From Acanthaster planci (taxonomy: Eukaryota; Echinodermata; Asteroidea; Valvatida; Acanthasteridae), in contig NW_019091357.1 in assembly GCF_001949145.1 (NCBI RefSeq), positions 946,189 through 1,010,188 on the forward strand: a stretch of 64,000 nt of DNA. The letters run 5' to 3'. This document shows, one piece after another, positions 34,739 through 50,000 of this stretch. The notes beneath the pieces are model-generated. The model did not search any database and had not been told where the DNA came from. It worked only from the letters and a program-made list of their open reading frames with translations. Position 1 is the stretch's first letter, and each line of letters opens with the position of its first letter. The position numbers and the translations under genes were made by a program.

Positions 34739-37700
34739 GACCCTTCGGCGTAAAAAAGACGCAGGATTAACACGGTCAGCGAGAAGGATTTACTCCGTGT
34801 TTATTTGCGGTTACCAGCGGGACCCACTCGCGGAGTAATGTGGGGAATTTGGGGCTCTTCGGTAACGGGTTTTGGTTAGGGGTTTGTGTTTTCTTGGTGG
34901 CTGTAAAATGTAGTTGCCCACAGCAAAACGCACATCGAAGTACAGCTTGGGGCCACACGCATCCATTATGCAATCGTCTGTCTCAAGTGAGTGCACGTTT
35001 GGAAAACAACAGCTCTAAAAAACAAGACGATAATTGTGTTATCATACGTGATTGATTGTGTCCCCCGGCTACGGAACAATCAAAGTGCAGCAACCAAGTG
35101 GCAGAAATAAGAGTCATAATGTTAGAATGGAGTCGGTAAGATCAGCTATAATATGCCAGTTGTCGAAATACAGCAAGAGTGACGGGTCTCTGAAATTACT
35201 CTGCTTGCATAGAAATATTTTGTTCTTAAACATCTTTCCCACGTCCTTAAAAACTAAAAACTTAATGTCATAGGATCTCTAAGCACAAAAGCTTGTGCTA
35301 TTCAAAACAACTTATTCATTGTAAAAAAAATACTTTCTCCGAATCTTTTTGAAAAAAGGCTGTTCTGTAAGCCTGGTTCTTCTCTCACTTTGCCATTTTT
35401 GCCCGAGGCAGTTCCCCCCCCCTCATTTTCTGAACTTGATATTTTACCGAACGTTGAATGAACACCGCACCGTGGAGTCCACTCAGCCACGCCTCAGCGC
35501 CACGTAAACCTTTTGGCGCCCGTGGAGGGGATGATACGATTGTCCAGCCAAAGCTAAAGGGGTGCTTCATCCTCGCGGATACGTTTGGCGTCAGGACCAG
35601 TAATCACGCAAAGTCAAAACTTTCACAAATCGGAAATTTGTGCCTTCTCCTGTCTCATGTGTTCATGTTCGTTGTACCCAAATCCATTTTATTTATTGTA
35701 AAAATCAAAATATTTTACAGTTGAAGGGTCTGTCTTGCTTTTAAACAATGTCATATCTCTTACATTTGGGCTGAAACATGACACTCGAGTTCACTTATTA
35801 TTCCTTTGAATTATGCTCAGTGTAGAATGAGGTTAATAATTGCCTCTAATGTGTTCTATTCCCACTTATCGTAAGTTTTCAACGGAAAATGTAAAAGCGA
35901 CGCCCACACGCGAGAAGATCAGCCCGCGGGTACATCAAACTGGAGCTTAAGTCGGGCGTGCGTTCACCGCTGCTGATTTGTGCGTCAGCATGAGCACCGC
36001 CGTCTGTCCCCGCGCCTCTGCCGCACTTCTCTTCTGCACTTCATCACGCCCGCCCTGCTCTCCGGAACAAATCGGGTCACACGACAACGGATTTGCCCGA
36101 CTACGCGACTACTGAAAAACAAGGTCGGACAAACATTTGGAGCAGCGATACCGCAGCACTTGAAAAGAGAAAGAAAGTCCAGCGGACATCGAGATCATAT
36201 TTCAATGAATGTAACAGTTCGGATGCAAGAAGAGAACCACATAGAAATAATTATATGCCTATAAAACGTAAAATTTGTTTGTATTTGGATGTGAGGTATA
36301 GAGTGTAGTGAATACTAACTAATCTATGTTTAAACGTCTCCAACGCGCTTGAATTACTCGGACCCTAATTGTTAACTACACTTGACGGACTAGCTCTTCT
36401 CCTGATTACGACCCAAATTTGTTGATGTTTCTAAGAAAAAGGTCCATCAATGAAAAACATTGTTATGATTAACATGCAGTTGACCGATGCCTTTTAATCA
36501 CCTTCAACCTAACACAGCTAAATCTACCCTGATCTTATTTCGGCCGACGACACGACGATATTGATCGTAGCTATCACTTTGCGTTGCGCAGCACGCTCGT
36601 TCGCGGATTTCTACCCGAAATACGACGAGATGAACCCTATACAGCGGCCGTTTATCCGCCCCAAGCACGCAAAGTCACACGATCCTCGGAGTTTGGTCGA
36701 CTTGATACCCAAATATTTGGCCAGGCAGGTATAATGGGGGAGAATTTTCAGTGTGCCTGTGGGCTGATGGTAGTCCAGAATGATGTTTAAATTTCAAGCC
36801 AGAATTTTGGCAGCACTGGCCAAGGTCAAGGCAAAATAAAAGCCTCTCGGAATTAATCATTAGTTTGTCGAGCATCCTTTTGCACATTCCGTCACATCAT
36901 TCAAAACGTGATACTGTACTGCATACAGTTATCAAATTTAGTTTTGAAACGTCCCATACATATTCTTTAAAAAGTTGTGCCACTCGCTTCATCATCGGGG
37001 AGGGCACCAACACAGGGAAAACAAGAAGTTCCGTGGATGTACTAGCCCCATGCAGGCTAGTTTAACATTTTATTTCGAATTTACTCCTTGTAGTTTCCGT
37101 TCGGACATCCTTAGTATCCCAAGCTGGTAGCGTGCAAATGCAGAAGAAAAGGTAAATTCATCACTAGGGGAGCGAATCGAATCGCAGCGACGTTGCGGAA
37201 GTGCGATTAACTTCGAAAGGGGAGGCGCAAGGACAAAAGCGCGCGGTATGTCAACCTGTCAAACTCCCGTATAGATGCTCGACAACCATGGATGAAGGGT
37301 TTAAGTACGGACGCGGGGCTTTGAGCCTACATCGTCGCCTTCGGCTCACATCTCGGTATTCCTCTCTTTTTTCACATGGAAGGAGAGAGGCCCTCTTTGT
37401 GGCCAGCTTGCCGGGCCTAATCACCAGGTGCTGATGCAATCGCCTTACGGTCGATGGGTTCACACTCCCGGCGATAGATCCTGGGATTCAGAGGAGGAAG
37501 ATGTGCTCCAAAAGGGCTTTTGGTTTGCGGTTTTAAATTGAATTCCCTTTGACCTGAAACGACAGAAACTGGGACGTTTAAGTAGCAATTCTATTCTGTC
37601 CTAATGGTTTTATCCTTTACAATAACGCTGATGTATTCATCAATCATTTATGCCATCAGTTTATACTCAAATCTAAATGCATTGTTAAATATTTAGGGAG

Positions 37701-40700
37701 GAAATTCATGCCTTTTCCTTTTTTCCCAATTTGGTTTTACTCAAGACGTATACATCGTCAATCATTTAAAACAAAATACATGTATTGAAAAAAAACCTTG
37801 AATTAGAATGTAAAGCTACTCGCTGAACACTCTACTCTTGCTTGGTAACATCCTGTCATAACTAGCCTCTGTATTTACTTAAAATCTTTTCCCATCTTTA
37901 TGCCTGGCCGGCCGCTTAAAGTGACTTCCAGTTTGACAGCTTGTCCTTGGGCTAACATAAAGAAATTCAGGATGCTACTGCGGCTGTCTCGAATTTAGCC
38001 TCCACATCCATGACTTGAAGGCACTTCACATGACTAGCGAGTATACGTGTATTTAGAACTGTTTCAAGTGGCTCCAACAATGGTAACTAAAAAAACTACA
38101 TTCCAACATTGAGTACAGGAGTAGCTCACATAATGCATTTAGATTTATTGGCCACATAATGGTCGCTTAATTGAAGATCAGGGCTGCCTTTTTCAACATA
38201 ACCGACAGTCGTTTAGGAAATGTTAAAAGTCCCTAAGGATTATGCTTGCGTAGCGTCGGGGCGGTTTGTAACTTGATGAAAACGGCGAATGCTGAATATC
38301 TGTACGCCGTCAATTTCAAATGCTGAATTTTCGTTTTTTTGATCGCAACTTGCAACTTATATATCTATAACAACCTCGTGTAAAAGTTTCTGCATCTTTT
38401 CACCGTCATGATGGCTATTTGGCTTATTGACAAAATCTTGATTAATCACCACAACTGCAAATTCTTGAACAGAAGACACGCCACCCATTTCATCTTTCGA
38501 AGCCCTTCTTTCGAAAATTCTCTTTCACTTTCTTAACTTTTCTTTGGGAATTTTTAGGGCAGGGCAGCATCACTTGATATCGTCCAACGTTACTTGCCAA
38601 TCCATCCATATTATAAATGATTCAAACTGGCCCCCCTCCAAGACAGCAGAAAGTGCAGTAAAGCTGGACCCAAACATACAGCGCCCTAAAAACTGTCGGG
38701 GCAGAAAGTGGCTCCGCGTATGTCGGCTGCCTTTGCGTGTGCGTGCTACGGAGCTGATCCAGCGTATTAATTAGTCCTAGCGGATTCCCTTTGATCCTTC
38801 GGTGTTTAGCTGTTCCGGATTAGCGGGAACCATTCCGGCAGTGGCTGTGCCGTTCATTTTAGTGTAGCCCGGGGCAGTTGTCTGCTCTTTCTTCCAATAT
38901 TGCCTATAGCAGGAAATAAATAGTCAGATTATGTCCGAGACCAGGCTCCCTTGTTTCAAATCGAAGAACGTTTGCTTTCAAAAATTAATAAGCAATAAGT
39001 AAGCCCTACTTCAGCAGTCAAGGCAAAATGTCGGTGAAAGCTCCCTGAAATAGAGTTTCTGAAGACTGAACTTTCCCGAATTTATATGACGCCACTCCTT
39101 GTTATGGGAGGAAATTTTGCCCAAATGGTCTATAAATGGGCTATAAACTTATGTGGAAGAGTTAGGTTACTTTAAGTGGAGAGTTAGTGTCGCGTTTATC
39201 CTATATACTCGGTTCCTCAAAGCATACGCAAGGAATACTAGTCCTGCAAATTGCAATGCTGTAGTAACAACATAAACTTCATGGCCCAACATAAAGTGGC
39301 CCTTGGTATTGAAAATGCAAGAAAAAACAAAAGGATGGTTAAAAAGTGCATCGACCTGCCCTTTATCGGCCTCAGTTGGGATTTGTGGTAAAGGTAGCCA
39401 TAATGTATACCACGGAGGAATTATTGTTACGTTCACAATTATTCTTACGTATGTTAGCCATCTCTGTCCAAAATACCCGTGAGAACTATGTTGGTTTGCT
39501 TTGCGTTGGTGTCGCGTTCTTTCGCCCCAGCAAAACTCAAGGATGCCAATTCGCAGAATGCAGTCGCTTTAATGGGTGCTTAAGCTCCTTACAAGAGCGC
39601 GGTACCTGAAGCTGTTGCCTGCACTTTTCTAAGTCGGAGATTATTTCAAGTGAACTTGCCATTTTGATGCCAATGCCATTCAACCGCCTGCACTTTCCAG
39701 CCTCATATGTTATAATTGATTTATATCGTAGCGTAAACTACACAGAGTGCCTCTAATGGAACCTGACTTCGTTTACAGTTTCAGGTTGTCTTCAAGGAAT
39801 AGGTAACATGTCAGTTTGCTATGGGCTCATGATATCCAGCACTGACAAGGACGAAGACAGTAAATGCACTCCTTTTAAAACGAGTCATTATGAGTGCGCT
39901 CATAGAAATACAAAGCTATCGGTACCCTTTAATTCGTCCATAACAAATGTAGTTGCAAGGCACAAATTCCTTCCAGTTCCTTCCTTCGCTTTAAGAGTAG
40001 GGGTTACCATTCTTAAAATATTGTTCGAAAAAATATACTTATTTGTGTTAATTACGGGGGCAACACTATATCGCGTTGTGAAATGTAGTCAGCCAAAACG
40101 GTGGTACAGAAAACTAAACATGAAAAGGGGCCGTAGGTTGCAATTTCTGCCCGGGGAATGCAAAATACACAGAAGGTGATACATCTTGCTATGGGGGAGG
40201 GGTAATTGGGGTAACAGTAATGTACACAGGGGTGGCTGTGTATCAGTAGGTTTAGCCGGCTGGTGTGTGGTTTGGTGGACTTCTCTCCCCCAAGTATATC
40301 GATTTCCAGCGAATAAAAATTGGTTTCTTCGTCTCCTGCCCGCTTGTTTCCACGGAGGAAGACTGGTTTGGCCGCCCTCTTAGGCCTATCATCAACTAGG
40401 TTAAAAAGATAACACGAATTTCAAAGTAGCACATGAAGTGATCTCCTACTTTAAAATAATTTAGCATGAAGTGAATCTGATATTGAGGGCCCGCCCCCCC
40501 CCAAAAAAGAGGTAGAAATTTCAAAAGCACACTGGACCATTTGTTGAAATTAGATTTGAATCAGGTGCTGTAGTGTTTCCTAAGACTGCGTCATGTACTT
40601 GGTATGACAAAACGCGCAAATACGTTAGCAGAAAAAGCTACCCATTGATCCTAACCTATGGTCCATTAGAAGCCAGTTGCTAGTGTAATACACACGCAAT

Positions 40701-41030
40701 GCACTGACCGAACGTGCGGTACCACGACATTGGAAATTGAGTAGTGACATTACGTGATCCAGAGAAGGAAAAATGTTGTGTATAGAGTTTCGGGAGTCGT
40801 CCCCCCTGACAACAGTCTTGCTCTCTGGCATGGCTGATGATCTGTCAGCTGTCTTCATTAAGACTAATGGTCCCAGATCGACCTCTTGTTGGGGAATAAA
40901 TCCCTCACGAAGTGAGGCCAATTTGCTCTGCCCGGGCTGGCCAGATTTCGGCAGCGTGGTAATCACTCCACTGACCTCCTCTCTTTGGGCGAGAGAGAAG
41001 ACTTCAAGTCCGAGGTCTTGCCAGTTGGAC

Positions 41031-41040
41031 GGGGGGGGGG
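41031..41040. repeat. G10 homopolymer run
   Basis: Ten consecutive G, followed within 40 bases by a G5 run, so the plus strand could form a G-quadruplex. Possible length heterogeneity or assembly uncertainty at such runs. Confidence 0.9.
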
Positions 41041-44000
41041 CACAGCGGTCAGATAGGGGGTGGACACCCCTGTCACCCTGCCTGTCATAACTATAAATCT
41101 CCCTCCCAGAATGACGCCTGCATCGGATATTGCGCGGCTAGGAATCGACTCCTTGAAATTAAAAACCTCTGTTTTTGCTTCGACGAAAAGGGATTGACTG
41201 TATATCTCCGCAGACATTTATGTGGGTTCATTTCCACTTCTTTAAGCATACTGTCCAAAGAACAACACAGCCGTGAATGGATTGTCTCCGTATTTTGTGC
41301 GAAATAGAGATGTTTATCTTTCAAAAATATAAGCTTCAGTTTGAAATTTGGGCTAACAAATGAGTGAACAAAGTACTTTGGGGGACATTTGCTTATAGTT
41401 TCAATGAATCAGTGAGTGCTGTTTAACGGAGGGTTCAGGGATCATGGCAGTAAAGGTTTTCACTACTTCATACCGCACTATGAGAGCCAATTTTCTAAGA
41501 AACTGGCAAAGTATGTGCATAGGATGATTGTGACAAGAGATGGAGGTTATTCTCTTCATCTTCTGTAATTATTTCTACCATACTGACAAATATGTAATGT
41601 TCGTGCCACGTTAAAGTCACTCGCATAAGTTACCATGAACTTTAGGACATGTGTAACAGTTGTAAATAATTAGTTGCATCTCCATGGTTTCAGCATCAGA
41701 CAAGCTCAGGAAACTTAAACCCAATTAAATAACCAGTTTCGAATCGCCACCCATCTCTTTGAAACGTGTCTCACTATTTCAAATGTCGTTGAGAAAAAAC
41801 TCAACTTTGCCGACTGGATCTTTATGCTAAACACCCATCGGGTACTTTACCGGTGACTCAATTCTGATTTTTTTTTCGCCGCAAAAATCGATCGAAAGTC
41901 CGCGAGGTTGATAGTCACTATTTGGTAGAAGCGCATGCTGAAAAGTTTTGCTATTGAGACCTTCATGAGGTGAACTGTGATGCGATTGCTAGGGACCCGG
42001 ATTGAAAATTGCAAGCGTGTTTCTCTGGCGCCCCTTGTCTTTCTCCACTCTGTCACTGGTATGTGTGATCGCGTCGGTTAGAAGGGCAGTTAGCTGTCGT
42101 CTGCGTCTTGTTTTTCTCGAAGGTGGACGATACGTATGCGTGTGTGTTTTTACTACGTCGCCAAGGAATATCGGCGTGGATTTGTACCCACAAATTAACA
42201 GCAATGAAAGTGTAATCGGGGAAAAATGGAGCGGCTGACGCCAAAAATCCAATGTAGCGAGCTTACATTTCACTAGGCACCGGGATGGTTATTGTTCGTA
42301 AATTAAGCACTAGTGAAAGGCGTTTGAAAAGCGTTCTATAACAAATACTCACTTCTTTGCAGAGATTAGAGGCGCCATGTCTTTTATTCCTCGAGTAGTC
42401 ACACCCTAGAATATGTGTAAAGAAACGTGCATGCATTTGTCATTTCAACAAAAGTGTACCTTCGATATTAAGTATTTCGGGATGTAATTGTAATTTATCT
42501 GAGCTATTGTTGTTAGAGTCCCGTATCTCAATTGAATTTTTGTGCGCACCTACTCGTGACCTCATTATCGGTATACAGAAACTAGCATGGGTCATTATCA
42601 AAATTTGATCAGAATGATAACTCCCGAATATGAAAGACGATACATCCGGTTCTACCCAACGATATTAAGAAATTTGATATTTATTGCTTGAACTAATAGG
42701 GACTTCAGAGTGCGCAGGTGACTAGCCTGGGTTAGTCCTTTGGGATGCTCGTGTCCCCTGCGTACACGTATGTCCCAATTTGACAGGAGAGAGTGCCAAG
42801 CTTTGCAGGTCTGTCGCGCCCGCGAAATCCCTTTGAGGTGTCCTCATTATTTGTCTTTACTTCCAGACTTTTTATTTGTAATCAAAGTGGGAAGTGCTCT
42901 GAGCTATGACCATCACTATCCGAACCTTTCAGTAAGAGCTGTATGCACGGGAAAAGTATACCGAGATAAATTGTGCTTTTATGGCAAAAGTATATGGGAA
43001 AGAGAAATATATCTCTAGAAAAGGCAGTCCTCTTTGCAATGGTATACAGCATGTCATTTTATTGACACAGATGAGTGAACAAATTAGACTGATGTTAAGG
43101 GTACTGAAATCGGCACTGTGACAAGCTCGCATATTTGATTAACAAGGCCCAACCAAAAATGTGTAGAATACCAAATGCGTTCGCTTTCTTGAAAACAAGG
43201 AATGTACCTGCTTTGTTTTCGCTATTTACCTTATACGTTTGATGTGCTGTGCCCTCCACACGGCCACCATTCCTGTCAATTCACATCTGACATGTTTAGG
43301 TATATTTTTATGTCGGTAGGCTATACCTTGTATGTGGACACCCCGTGTTCTAATTGTCCACTGTGCACTGACGCATAATCCACCAGTTTGGTTCCAACAA
43401 TTCAGACACTCATGTCCCAACTGTTAACAGGCTGCTCTGCTTTCAGTGACGGCATCTGTGCCTTAAGTTCCCCTAAGCATGCATTGAATAGAGGAGCGAA
43501 CCTAACATTTTTATTGTTATAGGAAACATTGGTAATTGCATTAACTGAGTTATAATTTCACAGAAGTTTTCAATTAACTTACAGCCGTTTTCACCTAGCA
43601 CAGTGAAGGAACACATTGGAATTTGGTTATACATTGTACATTATCTTCAAATAGATAGCTGTCTTTATGTTCCACCTTTAAGCCCCAAGTCCCATGTTTC
43701 ATCTCGTTCAACTGTACAAGTATAACAAAATATACATTTTTCAACTTATGTTCCTGAAGCGAAACGGAATGAAAAAAAAAATCGACGCCAGAAGTGCAGT
43801 ATTGGTTAAATCTTATCTCCGGCTTTTTGCGAACATTTATGACTGGATAATTAAAACAAACACTTTGTGTGTCTCGTTTGTCTAAATCTCGAGCCCGTGA
43901 AGAAAGTACAAAAATACAAAACCACATCAGAGTGTCTGCTTGGCGGAACCATCAGCGTGTTTGAGCCAAAACGAAGCTGACCAAACACTGGGCCCCGGTC

Positions 44001-47000
44001 AGCTCAAATAACCGAGACAGAATCCACATCGATGGGGAAAACATTCCTAACAAGAGACATCTGAATAAAGACGTACATGAACAGCCTGTGATTTCACCCG
44101 AAATGCTTTGATAGTGCGCTGTGTATGCTTACAAGAAAACGGTCGTGAAAGGCTACCCCTGGCCATCAATTACAGCGGGATTTTGCAAGCAAATGTTGCA
44201 GTTGTTTTCCATTCGCTGTGCGTGTCTTGCGTAGGAATGGATATGTCCTTATTTACAGTATCAATGCTTCTTGTGAGGGGATGTCCTCACTCGTGTACTT
44301 TCTAGAAAGGACGCTCTGATTAGCGCGGACTGTCGTTTGTCGTTTTCCTCGCTATTAGTGTTACATCATTGCAGAAGAGTTGATATCGCGGAAGATTGTA
44401 CAAATTCCTTGGTAATTCAATATTTAGGCGCAGAAGTTCAGGTTGTAGACCTCTGTTGATTTATCGCCCACTTGCAGTCAGCGGAACCATTCTCGAGACT
44501 TTTTGTTTGTATTTGTTGAAAAAGTGTCTGTTGGAAACGTAGGTCTGGATATATTTTTCAGAGGTTCGATATTCGGATTTGGCTTCTTTTTTACGCACAA
44601 ACGCTTTGGCCGAAGTTGGACAGGCCAACTTTAAAATCTCTGTTTCTGACCCTACGCTGAGAGGAGACCTCTTCCCCGTACAATGTCCCCCTTCACTCAG
44701 AAGCCTGTCACCGGTGACGGCGCGTTGTAGCGACAACCAGCCTCATAATGAATGCAATTTTCTTTAGGATTCCCAGCAGGGACGCTCTGTGTCAAGACGA
44801 ATCGGCTGTCGCATGAGTGATTACACCGTAACTTCATTTAGGCTAGTTTAATGGCAAGCCGGTCACTTAAGCCCTATCTGTAGTTCTGATGCGACACCCG
44901 ATGTATGTTAAGGAGATGACAAATTAATTGGGTTATTATAACTGGTGTAAAATTATTTCTTTTTTCGGATAAATTGGGAATTACTTCAGAGAATATATTC
45001 ATATTCAAAGGTGTTCTTTTCAAATCCAGCCCTCGTGTGGTAAATGAAGAGAGGAATGCGGGATTTGATCATGCCAAAGGTTTTCGTGTGTTTTTGTGAG
45101 GAAAGTTTATGGCATATGTAATAACAAAGTGGAAAAATACATAAATACGAACTTGTATTTTATTGGAAATAGTAGTCTTCCAAAGATATTAGATCACACT
45201 TTTCTAAAATGACCTCCAAATTTGAACGTTTACGCAAGCGTGTACACGGCGCATTACCCCAAGTTCAAGGTTCGCAATGCATGCTTTTACTCCGTTCTCA
45301 ACAGCCCATCTTTCCGCCTTACTGATAAAAGCACTTTCTATTCAGAGAAAAATATAATTCATCTAATCAGATGATCTGAAAGAACGGGATACTTCCCCCT
45401 AAAAGGGACTTAACTGAAGGAGATCATGATATTGCTTAAGCAAGCAACTTAAACTGTTTAAGGTGGAGTTCCTTGCAACTTGAGGGATTTCCTTGCTTTG
45501 TTACATGTTGATTGAATACTGGTCTTTCAAGTAGGCCCTATATTGTCGAAGAGGAAGTTTTCACACAGAATTATAGCAACCACGTCGTAATATCTATTAC
45601 ACTGATATGACTGATTGTCTCAAATTTCCAGCAAAACAGTTAGTTTCTATGAAAATGGGCAACACAGTCGCCTAGCACTTCGGTGACTTCCAATCCCACC
45701 TGCTTAGTCCCTGTCTGGCGGTCACATGAGTATCCCTAAGAATGTTTAATGGTTTTTTTGCCCCTCATAAGCATGTAACTCCTGGTCTCCTGTTTTTTCC
45801 CAGAAGGATTGCAGTGGCTGAGGTTAAACAAACGATTCCTCGGGGATTTTTCTTAAACTTGCAGGGCTGTTTGCAAGACTCGTGGAAGGCAAATTCATCC
45901 CTGCACGGCCAGTTATCCTAAGATAATAGCAGCTTCAGTCCGAAATGCTTTTACAGCGATCCACAGGAAGGAGGAATCGGCCAACGTAGGGTAGAAACCG
46001 AACCACTCCATGCCTTCTCTGTATCTGACAGAACAGCCTAAAACCTAAAAGCTTTCGGTCGAGACTGTTTTGAAAAAGAATTTACTGGCACTCCAGCAGA
46101 AAATATAGGGAGTAATTGAGGCGAGAAGAAAGTTTCCAATTATTCATTAGTTGAATAGTAACCGTCACACTTTGGTCAGCGACGGTTGATCATTATCGAC
46201 GAAGCTTCTGGCGCTTGTTGACACGGACAAATTGACGTGAAAAAAGTCACTTTACGGCCGGTTCATACTTGAGGCGAACGTGAAATTGAGCGAATTTAAC
46301 GTCAGGAACCATTGCCAGCAAAATTCGCAGAGTAAAATGTGTTCAACTTTTTTCAAATTAGCAACACGAATGTTTGAACTGACGTCACAATTCTGTGTTC
46401 GTGTTTGCTTTCGCCCAAAACATAAACTGGCATTTGGTCGGTGGGAATAATTAATATATTATGCAGATTTCTTTGCACCAATTATCTGTTAGGGTTTTAA
46501 TTTTATAGCGACAACACTGGCAGTTTATTGTAAGGCATCTGAAGTAAATGCTTAGCATTTATGCATTAAAACATTTAACCTTAACTTTGTCTTTGAAATG
46601 CAAAGTTGAGAAATTCAGGTTGGCTGAGACCCAGAAAGCAGTATTTTTTTGTCGAAAACGGGAACATATCTAATTCAAATTTAAAGCATTAGGCTGCAAA
46701 CACGGTTTATTCTGTTTATTCACATCAAAACCGATCTCCGCCGTAAACCACGTCATCAAACCAAGCATCAAAGCCTAAAAGTTAAGTGAACTTTTTTACA
46801 TACCGTAAATATGGAATGAAAAAAGCTTCAATTAACAAAGCTCTTGTCTTTACACCACTACAGAGTTAGCGATTTTTTATCGATACGTTAGACCTATCGT
46901 TTCTCCCGCTTTCCCTGTCAACGCGCGCGGTTGAGGTATCGCGCACACGCGGGATTCGCCGAACTGAAATAGTTCACGTAAGGCTCGGAAACCGTTGACA

Positions 47001-50000
47001 GAAAAACGTCAGATACACCTACGGTGGAACGAACGGCCGTGCCCACCATAAAAGATTAATCACGTTGAAAGTGCGGTTGATTCCTCTCTCTTTCTGTCGA
47101 GCCGAGCCGGCTGGTTTTCACCGGCGTAGCCGTCGAAATCAAAAGCAGGACAGTTCAAGGAGGCTTAGATGGCACGACACGAAGGATTGTGGACACCTGA
47201 GCGTTTCTGGATTGGCAGGGATTACCGATAGAAAGCCCTGTTTTGCGAGGTGCTGAAAGTGTTTTGGTGCAGGAAATTATTACTGACGTGCTAGCGGAGA
47301 AAGTCCTTTCCATGGCATAGATTAAACACGTTTTGAGTAGAACATGCCAGTTTTTCTGTTATGTTTCGTTTGTTTGGTGTTTTGCTTTGTTGATGTGACT
47401 TTTTTTTAAAATGTAATTCGTGCATAGGTACATGGAGGCAATAACACATTGATCTGATATTGCATGTGTGTCTTAGTTAGGAAATTTGCACGGTTCTCTT
47501 TCCCAAACACAACTGTTGATTAACATTTATCCAAATGTGAACGGTATCAAATATCTGCTAAATTAGAAAGGCAGTGTCTAGTTAAGCGTAAACGCTAAAT
47601 AACTTAATTGACATTTGGACTAGGACTTTGGAAAAGCTGCACCACTTTTTGAGTATTTTTGCTCAGGAATTATAATTGTTTCCAATACTCGCCCACGGAT
47701 TTCCGTTTTTCGCCACGTTTACTCTTCGATATCGCGTGCCAACGAGCGCTTGCTTGTCAATTATTCCAACATTCACTGGTGCAGTGTACTTGCAGCTTCT
47801 ACCCTCTCGTATATTCACGATGGACGGAAAATGGCCTTTACAAGATTTATGATTGTTTGACGCTCTTTTCATATTTAACACCTGTCTCTAATATGCCTGT
47901 TTGAGGCTGTGTACCCGAGTCGGGTAATCTCATCGTCCTCCCGAATAGTGCCTTTCCCCTGTATTCATCTACTGCTCTCGGTAACTTCGCCTTTAGTCTG
48001 ATTCCTCTTGAGCTGAGTGGGTTGTAAACCGATAGGGTGATGAAAAAGTTGTTTCATAAAAGCTGTCATCTGAAGCAAGTGTTCTAGGCTGACGAATCAC
48101 TTTTTTCCCTCTTAACTCGCTCTCCAGACGGAAACGCCCTCTGGATGTTGTGCCATGGCTGCGTGGAAGACGATACGGGCGTGGGTGTCGCCCCGTGGGG
48201 GCGCCCTACGGATATGACGCGTTCACTACGCGCACCAATCACAGCACAGGCATCTTTCATTTCAACAGAGCTCCAAATTAAACCATCAACCACTGTATTA
48301 CATTAAAAACATCGAAACAGTGTGGGTTAATGTTTCGGCTCATCTCCACTGCATGTCTTTTGGATCCCACAGGCACAATGTTGTTTCCGGATGGAATATC
48401 CCTAAACGGGAAAACTAAGGTTGTGGCGTAAGCCCCAATTCCACTGAAATCATCGATGCTTAAGAAAATAATCCTTATCAAACTTCATGTCAGATTGTGC
48501 CGTACATGAGTTTTCAAGCCTTCTCTAACATTTTGGTTTAGAAAGCTAACATAACACCTAGCCGACAGAAAACTGGCGGCAACATTTTTCACAGTATTTA
48601 CAAAGCTGCAAAGTAAGATGCCGTTTTGAAGACATTAAGCCAGCATTTCAAGCAATCTGAAACCCATCAGCTGCCACAGAAATTCAACACTCGTGGCTTT
48701 TTCCCGCTTGTTTTCAATAGAGCGCGCGCCAAGTTATCAGGTCATTGAGCCGCTCTATCTGGGCCAATAATATTAGTTTTCGCGAGTCTCGCTGGAACGA
48801 AAACCTCGAGAGCGTACTGCAGCTGCAACGAGGCGCGGAACACTCAACCTCTTTTTTCCTCACCAGATTGCAGTTAGCAGAAAGGCGAGCTAGATAATAT
48901 CGTTTCAGAGCTAATGGTGGACATTGTTCAGAAATAGGAAATCGCAACCTATCTGTCGAACACTAAATTCAGCCAAGAAGGTAATTAAAACATGCTTCGA
49001 CTTGGAGCCAGCACTGCGCCAATGCCATATGCTATGTACCTGCTCGGGCGCATTTCTTCAAATCGTACTTGAGTCACTTCAAGACGTTTTGAGTGTTTAC
49101 ACTGGAATATTGTCAAGTGTTATAATTCCTTGCCAGACTATTACGTTGCCCGGCGCTCGCACAAAATCACATGAGTAAAGGACTTATTTAGTTGCTGCTA
49201 ACAAGAGCAGCGAACGATGACCGCCTCTACCGACACGCACACCACAAACAGTGTTGCCTTCAGTCCCTTGCCGAGTCACTCGAACTTGCTAAAGAGGAGA
49301 GGCGCTTCAGTAGGACCCTAGCTTGGTTTAGTGTACAGTGTGATCAGAGTAGTTTGTCTCTTGATTGTAAGAAATGTAACCAATTTACCATTGAAAGGTA
49401 CGGCGTCAATCAACAATCTTGAGTATTGTAAGCCGAATGCATTAGGAACTTGAAGTCTTTCCAGTGAATAGTTCCCCTCTTTGTAGGGTATCAGTTGAAT
49501 TCTTAATACATGTGAAAATACCTGGTCATTGGAATATGAGTGCTATGCTGGAAATGTCGAAGTATTTGCAAAAGGGCTTGGGCCAAGTGTTGTGTAAACA
49601 TGTGCACATTTCGTGCATACCTGTCAGCGGAACTCTGTCCAAACGGTCACATTCTTTAGTTAATCGACTAAGTCAACTCTTACCTTGGTCAATCGGCTTG
49701 TTGTCAAAAAGTGCTCACAAATCCACCTTGTGGATAGTGCGTATTATAATTACACCATGAGGGGAGGACGTCCTAAGCTGAAGGCTTACAGCAATTTTCA
49801 ATCAAGAATTCCAACAAATTAAATGCGATCCTAATAGCGTGCCAATTACCGTCGTTTCCTGCCTGGCTTGATAATATCTTTCGATATCAAAAATCCCATC
49901 AGCATGTTGTCGTAGAACGTTACTGACATTCTGTGCTTAATATCTACACAGCACAATAGATGTGCCACGGCTTACTCTGGTGACATCATTGCTATCATCA

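Noticed and set aside
34770-35055. Plus-strand frame open for about 94 codons ending near a GTGAGT donor
   Set aside because: No ATG near its start, open frames on the other strand too, and no recognised motif. Best explained by local low stop-codon density.
37150-37500. GC-rich patch with a possible tRNA-like arm (GGGTTCACACTCCC)
   Set aside because: It lacks the invariant B-box residues and no A box lies at the right distance.
39808-40179. 123-codon plus-strand frame after an acceptor-like site, with one possible membrane segment
   Set aside because: Within chance length and no family recognised; not called as a gene.
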